Source: Pseudoneurospora amorphoporcata (lineage: Eukaryota; Ascomycota; Sordariomycetes; Sordariales; Sordariaceae). From it: a stretch of DNA of 35,808 bases. Of this stretch, positions 9,029 through 19,209 are shown piece by piece; the stretch's first letter is position 1, and each line of letters starts with the position of its first letter. The notes beneath the pieces are model-generated. The model was given only the letters and a program-made list of their open reading frames with translations. It did not search any database and had not been told where the DNA came from. Where the stretch lies: contig MU859330.1 of assembly GCA_033297205.1 (NCBI GenBank), positions 1 to 35,808 of the forward strand, written 5' to 3'. A program made the translations under genes and the position numbers.

Positions 9029-12000
9029 CCTCCCCTGAAGTACTAAGCAAAGTAGAAGAGTTCAAGCCACAGATGGAGACAGAACCTACCCTAATACCAA
9101 TCGTTATTAACTCCACAAACTTGTTCCACGTCCTCGTTGATGAAGGATGCCAGTGCTTCGCCGCAATTAGTAAAGGTATTGTCAAGGATCTTCAAATCCC
9201 CGTCGTTCCCATCCCGGCCCGACAAGTCAAAGGTGCTTCAGCCACTATAGAAGGTGCCACCATCCGGGGTATCGCTCATTTCCTTCTCGAGCTCTAAGGG
9301 AAGGTGTCTCCTGCGTATGCTTACGTTATACCTGAATTGGAGTTTCCCATCATCCTCGGCAAACCATGGCTAACGGCTAATAAGGCCTACTCCGTCCCCT
9401 ACGAGAAACGCTTCTGGCACGGGGCTACGGAGTCCTGGGTTAACCATGTTAACCCGGGAGAGCTCGAGCCCTCCCCAATGCTTCAAGAACTAAAAGGAGC
9501 GGTTTATATTATTGCCACCACCTTCGTAGGCACATACAAGCGTATCAAGAAGGAACACGGTCAAGATGTTGCAGATGCCTGTATTTTTGCCGTTACAATA
9601 AAAGATATTGAAAAGGCTCTAGCTCCCAAGAGAGTTCGCACAGACGACGAACTTCGGCAGATCATCCCCCAGGAGTTTTGGGATCTCCTACCCCTGTTCC
9701 GGAAGCAGGAGGCCGACCGCATCAACAAGCATAAACCGGGTGTTGACTTAAAGATTGAGCTCAAGAAAGGTCCCGACGGTGAAGATCTCCCTCTCCCGTA
9801 CGGTCCCTTATACAGTATGTCTCGAGAAGAACTCTTGGTGCTCAAGAAGACCTTGAAAGATCTGCTGGACAAGGGGTTTATTCGTGCTAGCAGCTCTGAG
9901 GTTGGAGCTCCAGTCCTTTTCGTCCGGAAGCCCGGCGGCGGTCTCCGGTTCTACTGTGATTACCGGGCCCTAAACGCTATCACTCGTGCCGACCGCTACC
10001 CCCTACCGCTTATACGCGAAACCTTTCGAGTATTGAAAGGTATAATGTGGTATTCGAAGGTGGACGTAGTGCAGGCGTTCCATAAGATTCGTATGGCAGA
10101 AGGGGAGGAACCGAAAACGGCATTTAGAATACGGTACGGGTTGTTTGAATAGTTAGTAGTGCCGTTCGGCCTCTGCGGCGCCCCAGCCGCCTTCCAACGG
10201 TATATCAATAGCGTACTCGGCGACTATTTGGATAGCTTCTGCTCAGCTTATATGGACGACGTCTTAATCTTCACGGACGGATCCAAGGAAGACCATATGG
10301 AGAAAGTCCGGCTGGTGCTAGAGCGCCTCCGGGATGCTGGTCTTCACCTAGATCCGGACAAGTGCGAATTCGCGGTTAAAAAGGTTAAGTACCTGGGTTT
10401 TATTATTCATGCGGGAGTGGGCATACAGGCTGATCCAGACAAGGTCAAAGCGATCCTCGAGTGGGCGGCTCCAATTTCCCAGAAGGGAGTCCGCAGCTTT
10501 CTCGGCTTTGTCAACTATTACCGAATGTTTATACTGAACTTCTCGTCGATTGCTGCACCGCTTACGGCCTTGACGGGTAAAGGTGTAACGTTCGAATGGA
10601 CGGCTGCTTATGAAGAAGCCTTCCAGCTACTTAAAATTCTTTTTACGCAAGCACCGATCTTTACGGAGTGGGATCTAGAACGCCCGATATTTCTAGAAAC
10701 CGATTGCAGCGGGTTCGCCCTAGGGGGTTGCCTTACCCAAGAAGTTGACGGCCAACGGAAGGTTGTTGCCTTCCACTCTCGGAAGTTGGCTCCAGCAGAA
10801 CGCAACTACCCTATTTACGATAAGGAAATGCTCGCCATTATCGACTGCTTGAAAGAATGGCAGGCTGAACTCCGCAGCTGTAAAGCTTTCACCATCCTCA
10901 CGGACCACCGGAATCTGGAATACTTTATGACTCGGCAGCACCTCTCGGAACGGCAAGCCCGTTGGGCTGAGTACCTCTCCCGCTTCAACTTCGAACTCCA
11001 GTACCGTCCGGGCAAGGAAGCGGTCGTTCCAGACGCCTTGTCCCGCCGTAACCAGGACCGGCCTACCGACGATAACCGGGAAGTTCGGGACTTCTAGCTC
11101 ATCCCGGATTCCGCGTTGAAAAACTACGTACGGATCTCAGCGATGGGGACGCAGCGGCACCGGGAGGCGAGGAGGGGTGTGCGAGTGTTTGAAGATCCGG
11201 ATTTGCAACAGCTTTGGGATATCATTGTTACAAAGGATTCTCTCTACTAGCAAGTGCTCCAAGCGGTCAAGAATAACGAGAGGGACCTCGCCTCTACGAA
11301 GCTAAGGCTCTAGATCGCGGATTGTTCTGTAGACGACAAAGGCAGGTTATAGTATAAAGGCAAGCTCTGGATTCCCGGAAGCCCGGTAGCAACTGAGTCC
11401 GAAGCTATAAAGCTCTCCAGCTCCGACCGAGAGCTCAACGCCCTCCGCACAAAGATTATCCAGATTACGTACGACTCCTAAGCTCTTGGGCACCCAGGAA
11501 GAGAAGGCACTATAGCGGCCCTCACCCAGTACTTTTACTGGCCGTTGTTAAACGCACACGTACGTCAATTTCTCCGCAACTGTCACATCTGCGGCTCGGT
11601 TAAGCACTGGAGAGACCAACGGAGAGGGCTCCTGCAACCTTTGCCCATCCCGGACCAGTTCTTCCGTGATATCCAAATGGACTTTATCACCGACCTTCCC
11701 TTATCAGGAGGCAATACCTGTCTCCTGGTCATCAAAGACCGTCTCAGCAAGAACGTCATTCTGGAGCCCATGCCGTCAATGGACGCCGAGACGTATGCCG
11801 AGAGGTTCTTGAGCTGCTTCGTTCGGCACCACGGCTGGCCGCGGTCAATCGTCAGTGACCGGGGCTCCAACTGGACCGGACGGTTTTGGAGAAGGCTCTG
11901 CGAACTTCTTGGCATCAAGCAGTTACTGAGCACGGCTTACCACCCCCAGACAGACGGCGGTCCTGAGAGGATGAATCAGGAGGTTCAGGCCTTCTTGAGA

Positions 12001-12849
12001 GCATATATCAACTGGGCTCAAGACGACTAGCACAAGTAGTGCCCAATGGCTCAGCTGGCGATCAACAGCCGCATCAATACTTCAATTGGCATATCTCCCT
12101 TCTTTGCCGTACACGGCTTCGACCCAGAAACCGCAGTACCGGTCATCCCCGAGACCGCTGGAGAGTCCCATATTCCAGCTGACGTCCGGGCCCAGCAGTT
12201 CGTCGAAAAGCTGTCACAAATCACGGACATCTATCAAGCCACTATAGCCGTAGCGGCGCAGGAACAAGAGAAGTACGCCAACCGCACTCGCCAGCCAGCA
12301 GAAAGGTTCCAAGTGGGTGATAAAGTTTGGCTGAACCTTAAAAACTACGCCTCCCCGAGACCTAAGAAGAAACTGGACTGGTTACACGCAAAATATACAG
12401 TTTCTCGAGTTCTCTCCCCGTTAGTTGTAGAACTTACGGGTTTGCCGAATAACGTCTATAACATCTTCCACGTTGACCTCCTTCGGAGGGCTGCAGATGA
12501 CCCACTACCAGGGCAAGTTACAGCAGACTGTCAACCGCCTCCAGTTCTGGTAGAAGGGAAGGAAGAATACTTCGTGGAGGAAATCTTGTGCGCAGACGGT
12601 CCCCCGACGAATAGGAAGGTCTATGTTAAGTGGAAAGGATATTACAAACCCTCATGGCACCCCCTAGAGGACTTTGCAGAGTCAGAGGCTTTAGAAATCT
12701 TTGAAAAAGAGTATGGGGACGCCCGAGTTAATAATGGACCATCGGATCGTTTTACGAAGAACAAGGTTAAGCGAAAAAAGACGAGGTTAAGTAGAAGAAG
12801 CGGCAGGGCGAGCGAGGATAGTGATGGTTCTAGCAATGGTGGTTGTTGA
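8995..12849 (+). pseudogene. pol: Pol pseudogene of gypsy copy A (PR-RT-RH-IN-chromodomain)
   Basis: About 1,284 codons in the -1 frame relative to gag. The retropepsin-like region has VLVDEGCQC (near 9130) and PIILGKPWL (near 9345). Reverse transcriptase has KVDVVQAFHKI and the catalytic YMDD at 10249-10260. RNase H has TDCSGFALGG and ILTDHRNLEY. Integrase has NCHICG, MDFITD, SDRGSNW and GPERMNQ, giving the D, D, E residues. A chromodomain follows at about 12565-12720 (KVYVKWKGY...SWHPLEDF). Ten premature stops, at 9010, 9295, 10150, 11095, 11248, 11311, 11350, 11479, 12028 and 12037, are mostly CAG/CAA to TAG/TAA or TGG to TAG compared with copy B. There is no frame change. The first zinc-binding His of integrase is Tyr (ITYDS; copy B ITHDS). 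The end of the frame differs from copy B because of a 102-nt length difference near 12805. Confidence 0.93.
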
Positions 12850-12942
12850 TAGAGAGTAAGAAGAAGAGCGAGTCTAGAGGAGGGGAGGGATTCTGGGTCT
12901 TGTTTAAAAAGATGAAGGTAGTTTGCACAATGCGGTTGTGGC

Positions 12943-12963
12943 GGGAGAGAGGAAAGGGGGGGA
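12943..12963 (+). other. Polypurine tract of gypsy copy A
   Basis: An uninterrupted 21-base purine run (GGGAGAGAGGAAAGGGGGGGA-like) four bases before the 3' LTR, where plus-strand DNA synthesis would be primed. The equivalent pyrimidine tract is found beside the LTR of copy B. Confidence 0.85.
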
Positions 12964-12967
12964 CTAA

Positions 12968-13279
12968 TGTCACAGGTCTGGCGCCCAGTACTAGCATCTG
13001 GCACACGGTTAGCCAGACGACGAGTGCCGGCAATGCACGCCAAGCCGGCAAGGCACCGGCAGGCCCAGAGCCCGTTGGTCCCCTCCAGCCTCCATACGAT
13101 TACATACCTAGACCGTGGGGCTGCCTCAGGCAGTCAGGCACCTATACCAGCGCACGGCCTTAAAGGATAGGCGACAAGGTCCGCCCTACGGGCCAGTCTT
13201 TCTTCTCTTTTCTTCTCGTAGAACCTTAATTGATTATCTTGGTGTCAGCACCTGCGTACCGCTCTGTTGTCCCCTTACA
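12968..13279 (+). repeat. 3' LTR of gypsy copy A
   Basis: 312 bp, TGTCACAGG...CCCCTTACA, matching the 5' LTR at 309 of 312 positions by hand alignment. The target duplication CGTAA follows directly. Confidence 0.95.
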
Positions 13280-13362
13280 CGTAACATGGGAACGTAAGAA
13301 TACAGATTCTTTACAAGTGTTAGCGTTATTTTAAAATATCGTAAGGGGGAAAAGGAATAAGC
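13280..13362 (-). pseudogene. Severed N-terminal piece of the HET-ANK gene
   Basis: Includes the right copy of the CGTAA duplication (13280-13284). Read on the minus strand it is open from a TAG at 13363-13365 and gives ...KNLYSYVPML just before the insertion point. Joined across gypsy copy A with one CGTAA removed, the frame runs without a break into RSYIRLLQLLPP of the HET domain. The YxPxxxxxIRLL spacing is what HET proteins normally show at their N-terminal edge. An ATG lies at 13285-13287, but the coding match seems to start upstream of it; the true start is not identified. Confidence 0.75.
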
Positions 13363-13365
13363 CTA

Positions 13366-14082
13366 CTTCCACCTACTTCAGGCTTTGGACGCCGGCGGAC
13401 GTCTCTATATCGACGGGGATTTGTTGCAGAGGTGCAAAGCGAGACTGCTCTTGGCCCTTATCGTCTTCCCAACCCTCCGTATTGTGCAGTTGTTAAAATA
13501 TCGCAACTTTAAAGAACGAAGGTCTTGAGCGAGGCGACTTAAATAAGGCACTCGAAGATAATCGTGTTGTCCTAGAGGCAGCGAATGCTATACAATTAAC
13601 GATTAATAGATTGAGTTTGTAAAAATGCTAAATATTCCTCTATCCTACCTCTAAGGACAAAATAAAAAGAAATTAAAGCACTATGTTTTCTCAAGGCTAT
13701 AGTAGAGCATAAGGCGTCGTATTAAGTCTATTTCTATTTCACCATATCAGGCGTAGGATAGCTAGCGGCTCCCTCCTAACTTAATACTAGAATGGTATCG
13801 TTGGCTTCACATATCGTTTACTAATGCCTGAGGCACCCACCTTAGTAGGCGCCTGTCGGGTTCAATTAAATTGACCCGACCCTTCGGTCGCATCCCCACT
13901 TGCGTAGGTCCTGTAGATTAGATAAGGATAGCTTGCGTGTATATGATCTTCAACCGCTGCAAGCTCCCCTCTTTGAATTGTTTTTAGAATTATTACACTT
14001 TACACATACAATTAATTACATTTAAGATATCTTCTTAATACTTTACAATACCCTCCTAACGGTATTACAACTACATACTAAT
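13366..14082. other. 5' flank of the HET-ANK gene, no other gene seen
   Basis: AT-rich, with many stops in all frames. It may hold the decayed start and promoter of the HET-ANK gene. A small near-palindrome CGGGTTCAATTAAATTGACCCG occurs near 13857. Confidence 0.35.
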
Positions 14083-14303
14083 TGTTATAGGGCTAGTGCC
14101 CGTAGCTGAAATGCCCGGCAGTCTTGTTAGGCGAGTGCTCTACTCTCGCGGCAGGCAATACTGGCCTGTGCGTGCGCACGCCTCTCTTTTTAGGACAGCC
14201 GGCCAGACTACCCAGAGGGCCCCCTTTTCTTTCCTTCTCTCTTCGTAGAACCTTATTGATTCTTTTGGCCAACATCTATGTCAATTGTACTATACCCCTT
14301 ACA
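14083..14303 (+). repeat. Solo LTR of a related gypsy family
   Basis: 221 bp starting TGTTATAGG and ending CCCCTTACA, the same terminal words as the 5' LTR of copy A. Near its end, TTCGTAGAACCTTATTGATT is shared in weaker form with the gypsy LTR (CTCGTAGAACCTTAATTGATT). The flanks are CTAAT (14078-14082) and CCAAT (14304-14308), a 5-bp duplication differing by one C/T transition. No internal region is attached, so it is probably left by recombination between two LTRs. Confidence 0.75.
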
Positions 14304-14820
14304 CCAATAGCCCAAAGGATATTTCTTTTCTAGAGGCTGGGCATTTTGAACCTAGAGACTTCAGGGCGCCAATTAATAACTCGACTTAGGCGAGGGTCAT
14401 AGCTTTCTATTACGGGGTCTATAGGATTAGCAATAGTATAGCTTGCACCACTTATAGGGCCGTGGCGCGGGTAGGGCTGTAAATTCGAATGGAATCTATA
14501 AATTATAGTAGAGCCTAGGCTGCTAGTTACTATTAACAACCAAGCTGTTGCGATAACTAGTGTCCTTAAGCGGACGATGCATTAATGCCTTACTTTCTAT
14601 TTCCTTTGGGACCTGTGAGCGCATGGAACCGACGCTAAGCGGCGATCGCACCGATAGTAAGACATAAAACAGCTGTCTATACTTCTAAAGAAATGCTTTC
14701 GTTGAAGTCCAAGGTTCAGCTACCGGAAGAGGAGCTTGTACGGCCGCGACTGAGAATTGTGCTAGTATACCTATACCGCGGATATTACACTTTGACAAAC
14801 GTTAACGGGGCTAGCCAGGA
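14304..14820. other. No gene seen
   Basis: Degenerate sequence between the solo LTR and the large palindrome. Short open frames here have no recognisable domain. Confidence 0.35.
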
Positions 14821-15186
14821 CGGCCAACTTGTCTCGTAATCGGCCCAATTATATTCATCTTTTTGGCGCCGGCTCCCCACTCACTATCTTGCCTCCGTTA
14901 CGAACGATATGGATATAGGAGGTAGTTATTTAGTTTTTTGACCCTACCACGTGATTAAAAGACCCGGTTCATATCCTTCCAACTCCTATACATAAGCTGC
15001 CCCTCACTAAGCTTGTGTATGGAAGTGAGAAGGATATTAATCGGGTCTTTTAATTACGTGGTAGGGTCAAAAAACTGAACAATCACCTCCCGTATTAAAT
15101 CGTTCGTTACGGAGGCATTACGGTGAGTATAGAGGCGGCGCTAAAGAGATTAATATAATTGGGCAGATTACGAAAACAGTTGACCG
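14821..15186. repeat. 366-bp imperfect palindrome (foldback-like element)
   Basis: Two arms of about 183 bp centred near 15004. Matched pairs at constant mirror distance include CGGCCAAC/GTTGACCG (14821, 15186), GCCTCCGTTACGAACGAT against its complement (14891, 15116) and TTTTTTGACCCTACCACGT against its complement (about 14935 to 15074). The central loop is only a few bases. Many mismatches between the arms are transitions (for example GTGATTAAAAGACCCGG against GTAATTAAAAGACCCGA). This could be a foldback or MITE-type transposon, or an inverted duplication. No coding capacity and no clear target duplication were found. Confidence 0.75.
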
Positions 15187-15504
15187 TTCTAAAACACCGA
15201 AATTACATTTCCAAGTTGGTCTTACCTTACTATTGCTAGCGCAGCCGCCCCTTTATAGAGAATCGATTAGCTATAAACGAGCTTCAGTCCCGTTAAGCAC
15301 ACGGCCACACTATCCAGGAGCATGACTGGGCATAACTGTACTCAGTGCCAACTCACCCCCTTCAACTTAGACTCACTTTTAAAGTAGTAATCTACTATAA
15401 CAAACTAATTACGATAGACCTCCTTCATGTGCCTGCCTTAACCTATCTTCTTCATCTGCCTACATTAGCCCACCTCTTCCCTTCCATCCTGGCATGTCAT
15501 AACC
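15187..15504. other. No gene seen
   Basis: Sequence right of the palindrome, without a supported reading frame. The open frame starting at 15345 (plus) is low in complexity and looks fortuitous. Confidence 0.35.
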
Positions 15505-16148
15505 ATGGTGGTTGGCTTGCAACAAACTGCCGGCGCAGCCGCCAACACTTTTGTAGACGAATTGCTTGCGGCGTCGATAATAGCTATAATACTGGATACG
15601 AGACTAATAATATCCACCCCGGACGTTTTCGCACGGGTGTCGTTGCAGACCCGAGATGGTCGAATAGATAAGGGGCGTTAAGGAGTATCGTCAATACTTA
15701 ATAAATAACAGTACCAAACTATCGCCTAGAGTAATCCCGGCTGTGTTTGGAAACTGAAGAGAGTAAAGCTCAAGTTAGGGGAAGGTAGCAGTTAGCGACC
15801 ACAACGTGTCGTTGCGAGAAAAGTTGGATGGGAGGAGGTAGAAGGAAGCATATTGGAAAGGAGTTAATAATCCCTAATAGGATAGACTATTAGTACTCGG
15901 CGAGGATATAGACGTTAAGTGGAAGTGAATAATGAGGATGGCAATTGGTAGGACGTACTGTTCTGTATGTCATTTGGATTCGAGATTCGGAATTATCGGA
16001 GGATGTTATCCGGTTTGGACTTAATGGGGGGTTTTGGTCCATGTCCGGCTTAGGAGCTATCGCGTTTATAGTTACAATAATCGTACTTACGGCGTTGGTA
16101 TTTCATGCCGTTTCCCGTCTTCCGTCGGTAGTAGCTATGTCGGTGTAG
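15505..16148 (+). pseudogene. Possible coding relic, unrecognised
   Basis: From an ATG at 15505 the frame reads MVVGLQQTAGAAANTFVDEL and continues open for about 55 codons to a TAA after DKGR. Further segments with TAG/TAA at plausible Gln positions follow in plus-strand frames to about 16148. The amino-acid usage looks more coding-like than the surrounding DNA. I do not recognise a domain, and no reading frame holds through the whole stretch. It could equally be non-coding. Confidence 0.22.
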
Positions 16149-16490
16149 TTGCACCAGAACTCCAACTGCGCGGCTGATGCTTTTATAAAAGCAAGCACAC
16201 AGATAGAGCGCAACACCCAAAGAAAAATAAAAGGATCTCCTTCAAACACCCTCTATTACCCGCGCAATAGGACTTCCAACCTATTAAAGTTTAATTCATT
16301 GCCTAAAGCCCATCGCGCTATATTATAGAGACCACGGGCACGGGAGAATTGGGTCGCAACGACACGCGCGACAGGACGGGCGCAGTTGCTCAAAATCGCT
16401 CGAATATTGTACGCATCAATTCACCCTCAAACAGAGAAGACAGCTAGATCTACTACGATCCCAAGCATTTGGTCGCACTTTCGAAATTAC
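16149..16490. other. No gene seen
   Basis: Downstream (3') side of the DUF6601-like pseudogene. Open frames on the plus strand at 16386-16803 are antisense to, or downstream of, that pseudogene. Confidence 0.35.
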
Positions 16491-17584
16491 TCAGGCATTA
16501 GAAACACCCGCGTTCCTTTTCCTCTCCTACCTATATCCCCAGAGGACTTGCCAAGCCAAGACGGCAAGCGGAATGCCGAGAATTAGGGCACCGGCCACTA
16601 GCCAAGCTAGTATTACAGCGGCAGAGAACACCCAAAACGCCCGACCCAACTTCTGCAGCCCAGAGTCGCCCAGTCCAGAAAACCATAGGTCATCCGCCGG
16701 CACCGCGAGGACAACTTACATCGATGACAGGGCAAGGGACACGCTGGCAAACAGGAAAAGTAGAGGCACCGTCGCCCTCGCTACGAAGTCGCTAGTTGAC
16801 TAGTGAGGAATCTTATAGAACTATATTGTGTTGGCGTGCTGGGGACGGAAGATTCGGACGGCCCAATTTAATTGTAAGAGTCGTAGCTGTCCGTAGTAAT
16901 ACCGCCTTGCAACTTGCTCGTCGGTGATATAACGGAAGTAACTAATAAACTTGGACTATTGAAGCCAGTCCTACATATTGTCGGGCATTAGGTGAGCGTC
17001 TTTTACCAATACAAAGTCTAGGCGATGCGGTACGAGTAACGCATACGACCGCAAAAATCCCATTGTAATTGAACGGTTAAAGGCTATAGAGTCGGAGTGA
17101 GAGGATTACTTGGGGTTATGTATAGTCGATTCTCCTGCCGGCGGCTGTAAATATATCACCTAAAAGTCGTGGTTAAGCAAAAACGCCGGAATAGGCTTGA
17201 TGTAGATCTTGTCCCGGTGCCAGACGAGATGAAGTTTCGGGTTTTTAGTGGGAATAATGCGTCGGCCTTTAACTCTTGTATATGGAGCGGGTCGATGCTC
17301 TAGCCGGACCTCCTAACAATAAGCTACAGTCTCTCGTAGAGCTCGTCGAGCAATAGTGTCGTTAGTTAACCCGAGAGATGAGCGCGAACGTCTTTAGGAA
17401 GAAGACTGACGGCGGGGTCTCCTAGCACATGCGTGATTGGCTCGATGGCGACGTCTCCTGGAACATGCGTGATGTGCGCTGGCTCGATAGCGACGTCTCG
17501 AACCGTCGCGTCGGGATATAGACTTAGACGGTCTCTATTGGGAGCGCACGATAAAGGAAAAGGTGCCTGAGAAAAATTAGACAT
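16491..17584 (-). pseudogene. DUF6601-like fungal membrane protein, pseudogene
   Basis: Starts MSNFSQAPFPLSCAPNRD at the ATG 17582-17584. An N-terminal segment has a partial internal repeat (DVAIEP...ITHV twice), then LLDELYERL. After a one-base frameshift near 17285 comes a long block with LHLVWHRDKIYIKPIPAFLL, FLRSYALLVPHRLDFVL, ISYFRYITDEQVARRYYYGQ and LRLLQLNWAVRIFRP. Two hydrophobic segments follow (VPLLFLFASVSLALS, then FWVFSAAVILAWLVAGALIL), as expected for the C-terminal membrane part of this uncharacterised fungal family. Eleven premature stops sit at Trp or Gln positions. The family label is from my memory of its conserved blocks, not a search; the biochemical role is unknown. Confidence 0.6.
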
Positions 17585-18574
17585 TGTACTCAGATTAACA
17601 GTGTTGTGACAACACGATTCAGGGTATAGGCAGGGCTGGGCCAAAAGAAGTCAATATGAATAAATTAATAATAAAAGCTAAAGAATAGAAAAGAGGAAGT
17701 GGCCGAAGGCCTGCGAACGAGGTACGCCTTAAAATAAGTGCGCGAGTTCTACCGGGCCTAACCACCCAAAAGCCGAGCCACGACGCCAGTGCCATAACAA
17801 GTGTGATGAATTGGCTATGGAAAGGCAGCGGGAGAGCAGTATAAGGTTGGGAAAGAGCACTCCGCCCAAATTTTCCATTGTCGTTGTATTTAAAGAGGAT
17901 TGGCACACCTCTTCCTCTTCTTCCACCAAACTAATCCAATTGTCAATTTCTCTTTATTGGTTCTAACCCAAATCTCAGCAGCCTAACTTCGCAGAGGCCA
18001 ACCGCAGGCTACAGCTAGCTGTCAGATGTGACCGTGCAGAATTAATTAATAACAAAAACCAAGTAATAAGGGGGGCTGGGAGGCTATCCTAGATTGAGTA
18101 TACCTAGCCAAAAACCCAAATCTCCACCCCCTAATCTAACACTAGCCGCCTGGCGACTTCAGCTGCCAAACGCCACGCCACGCCCACGAAGTTGATAACA
18201 AATTGACGCGCCACCCAGTCATATTATACCCATGCATCTCAAATTCATCAAGAGCCACGGAGAGCTATCATTGTAACAGCGCGGCTCAGCCGCTAGAGGT
18301 AGTTATTCTATTCTGGCGCAGTGGCCCCACCAGGATCTGGAATATCCTTCGCGTGCCAAACCTATTCTTGTATCTTAGACTTTCTTCCCCATCTTCCGAT
18401 CTTAATTCAATAGTAGGGTCATTGTCCCTTTGTCGCATTCCTTCCCTCTATTCGCCGTGACAATCACCGCTATCATCGCCTACGCAAGCTCGCGACCGGC
18501 GCCACAGCTTGACCGATAAATAACGGATAATTTCGGTAAAGCGGGCCGACCCTGCTTCAAAGAAGCGAGCCGCC
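17585..18574. other. Intergenic region between divergent DUF6601-like and NLR pseudogenes
   Basis: No supported gene. Minus-strand open frames at 17619-17929 and a plus-strand one at 18203-18460 lack a domain and probably lie in the 5' regions of the two divergently oriented genes. The half next to the NLR (18120-18570) is richer in GC and CA/TG and so looks less mutated. Confidence 0.35.
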
Positions 18575-19209
18575 ATGGACATTGCCGCAATTGTATGTCT
18601 CCTACTCTCGCTGGCGTTCCTCTACGACCAATATACGAGGAGAATCCCGACTCGGCTCGACCCTAGGCAGGCTCCAAAATCTAAGTCCGGGCTTGTTCCG
18701 GTAGGCGATAATAATTCACCAGCGCAGGCTGGTGGAGTTGAGTAGGCGCAATCCGCTGGCTCTCTGTTAGAATGAGTATTGACAAAAGTAGTATCATCTT
18801 CGTATTCGGCCTGGGATCCAACCCCGATACGACATGGCGAGCGAAGAGACCTGCAGAGATGGGACTTGCGGCAACGGCCGATGCACCAAAAGATACGACG
18901 CCCGAGACCAATCAGTTCGTGAACTGGGTCAGCGACTTCCTTCTCCATGATTTACATGTACCTCCCGCAATCCGCCGAGAAGGTCGCATCTTCTATTATA
19001 ACTACGACTCATACTGGCAGAGGGATGCATTGCATACACGGCTGGAGCTCCTTGGGAAAGGGCTTCTGAAACACATCAGGGGGATCCGCATAACCGAGGC
19101 GGTAAGCATGATGATTGATCCGACCTTAGAGTACTACTAACGACCCCAGGAGCGAAGCCGGGACCTGATCTTCGTGGCATATAGCTACGGCGGCCTGGTG
19201 GTCAAGCAG

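Larger units (their letters stand above)
7276..13279 (+). mobile_element. Complete Ty3/gypsy chromovirus-type LTR retrotransposon, copy A (RIP-mutated)
   Basis: A 6,004-bp element: 312-bp LTR, gag, pol (protease, reverse transcriptase, RNase H, integrase, chromodomain), polypurine tract, 312-bp LTR. It is flanked by CGTAA on both sides. Gene order with integrase last and a C-terminal chromodomain places it in the chromovirus branch of Ty3/gypsy (Metaviridae). It sits inside the HET-domain gene, in the opposite orientation. Gag has 5 and pol 10 premature stops but neither has a frameshift, so decay is almost purely by transition. It is therefore non-autonomous as it stands. Copy B at 30287-35808 is a related copy, roughly 6% different in the LTR by my hand alignment (19 of 312 positions against the 3' LTR of A). 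Confidence 0.95.

Noticed and set aside
9561..9872. Minus-strand open frame within gypsy pol
   Set aside because: Antisense shadow of a strongly supported Pol reading frame; the same applies to the other opposite-strand frames in copies A and B.
13840..13890. CGGGTTCAATTAAATTGACCCG as a possible tRNA T-arm
   Set aside because: No acceptor or anticodon arms can be built around it; it is a short near-palindrome only.
17619..17929. Hydrophobic 95-residue minus-strand frame suggesting a small membrane protein
   Set aside because: No domain and a non-ATG or weak start; it lies directly upstream of the DUF6601-like ATG, so 5' untranslated or promoter DNA is more likely.
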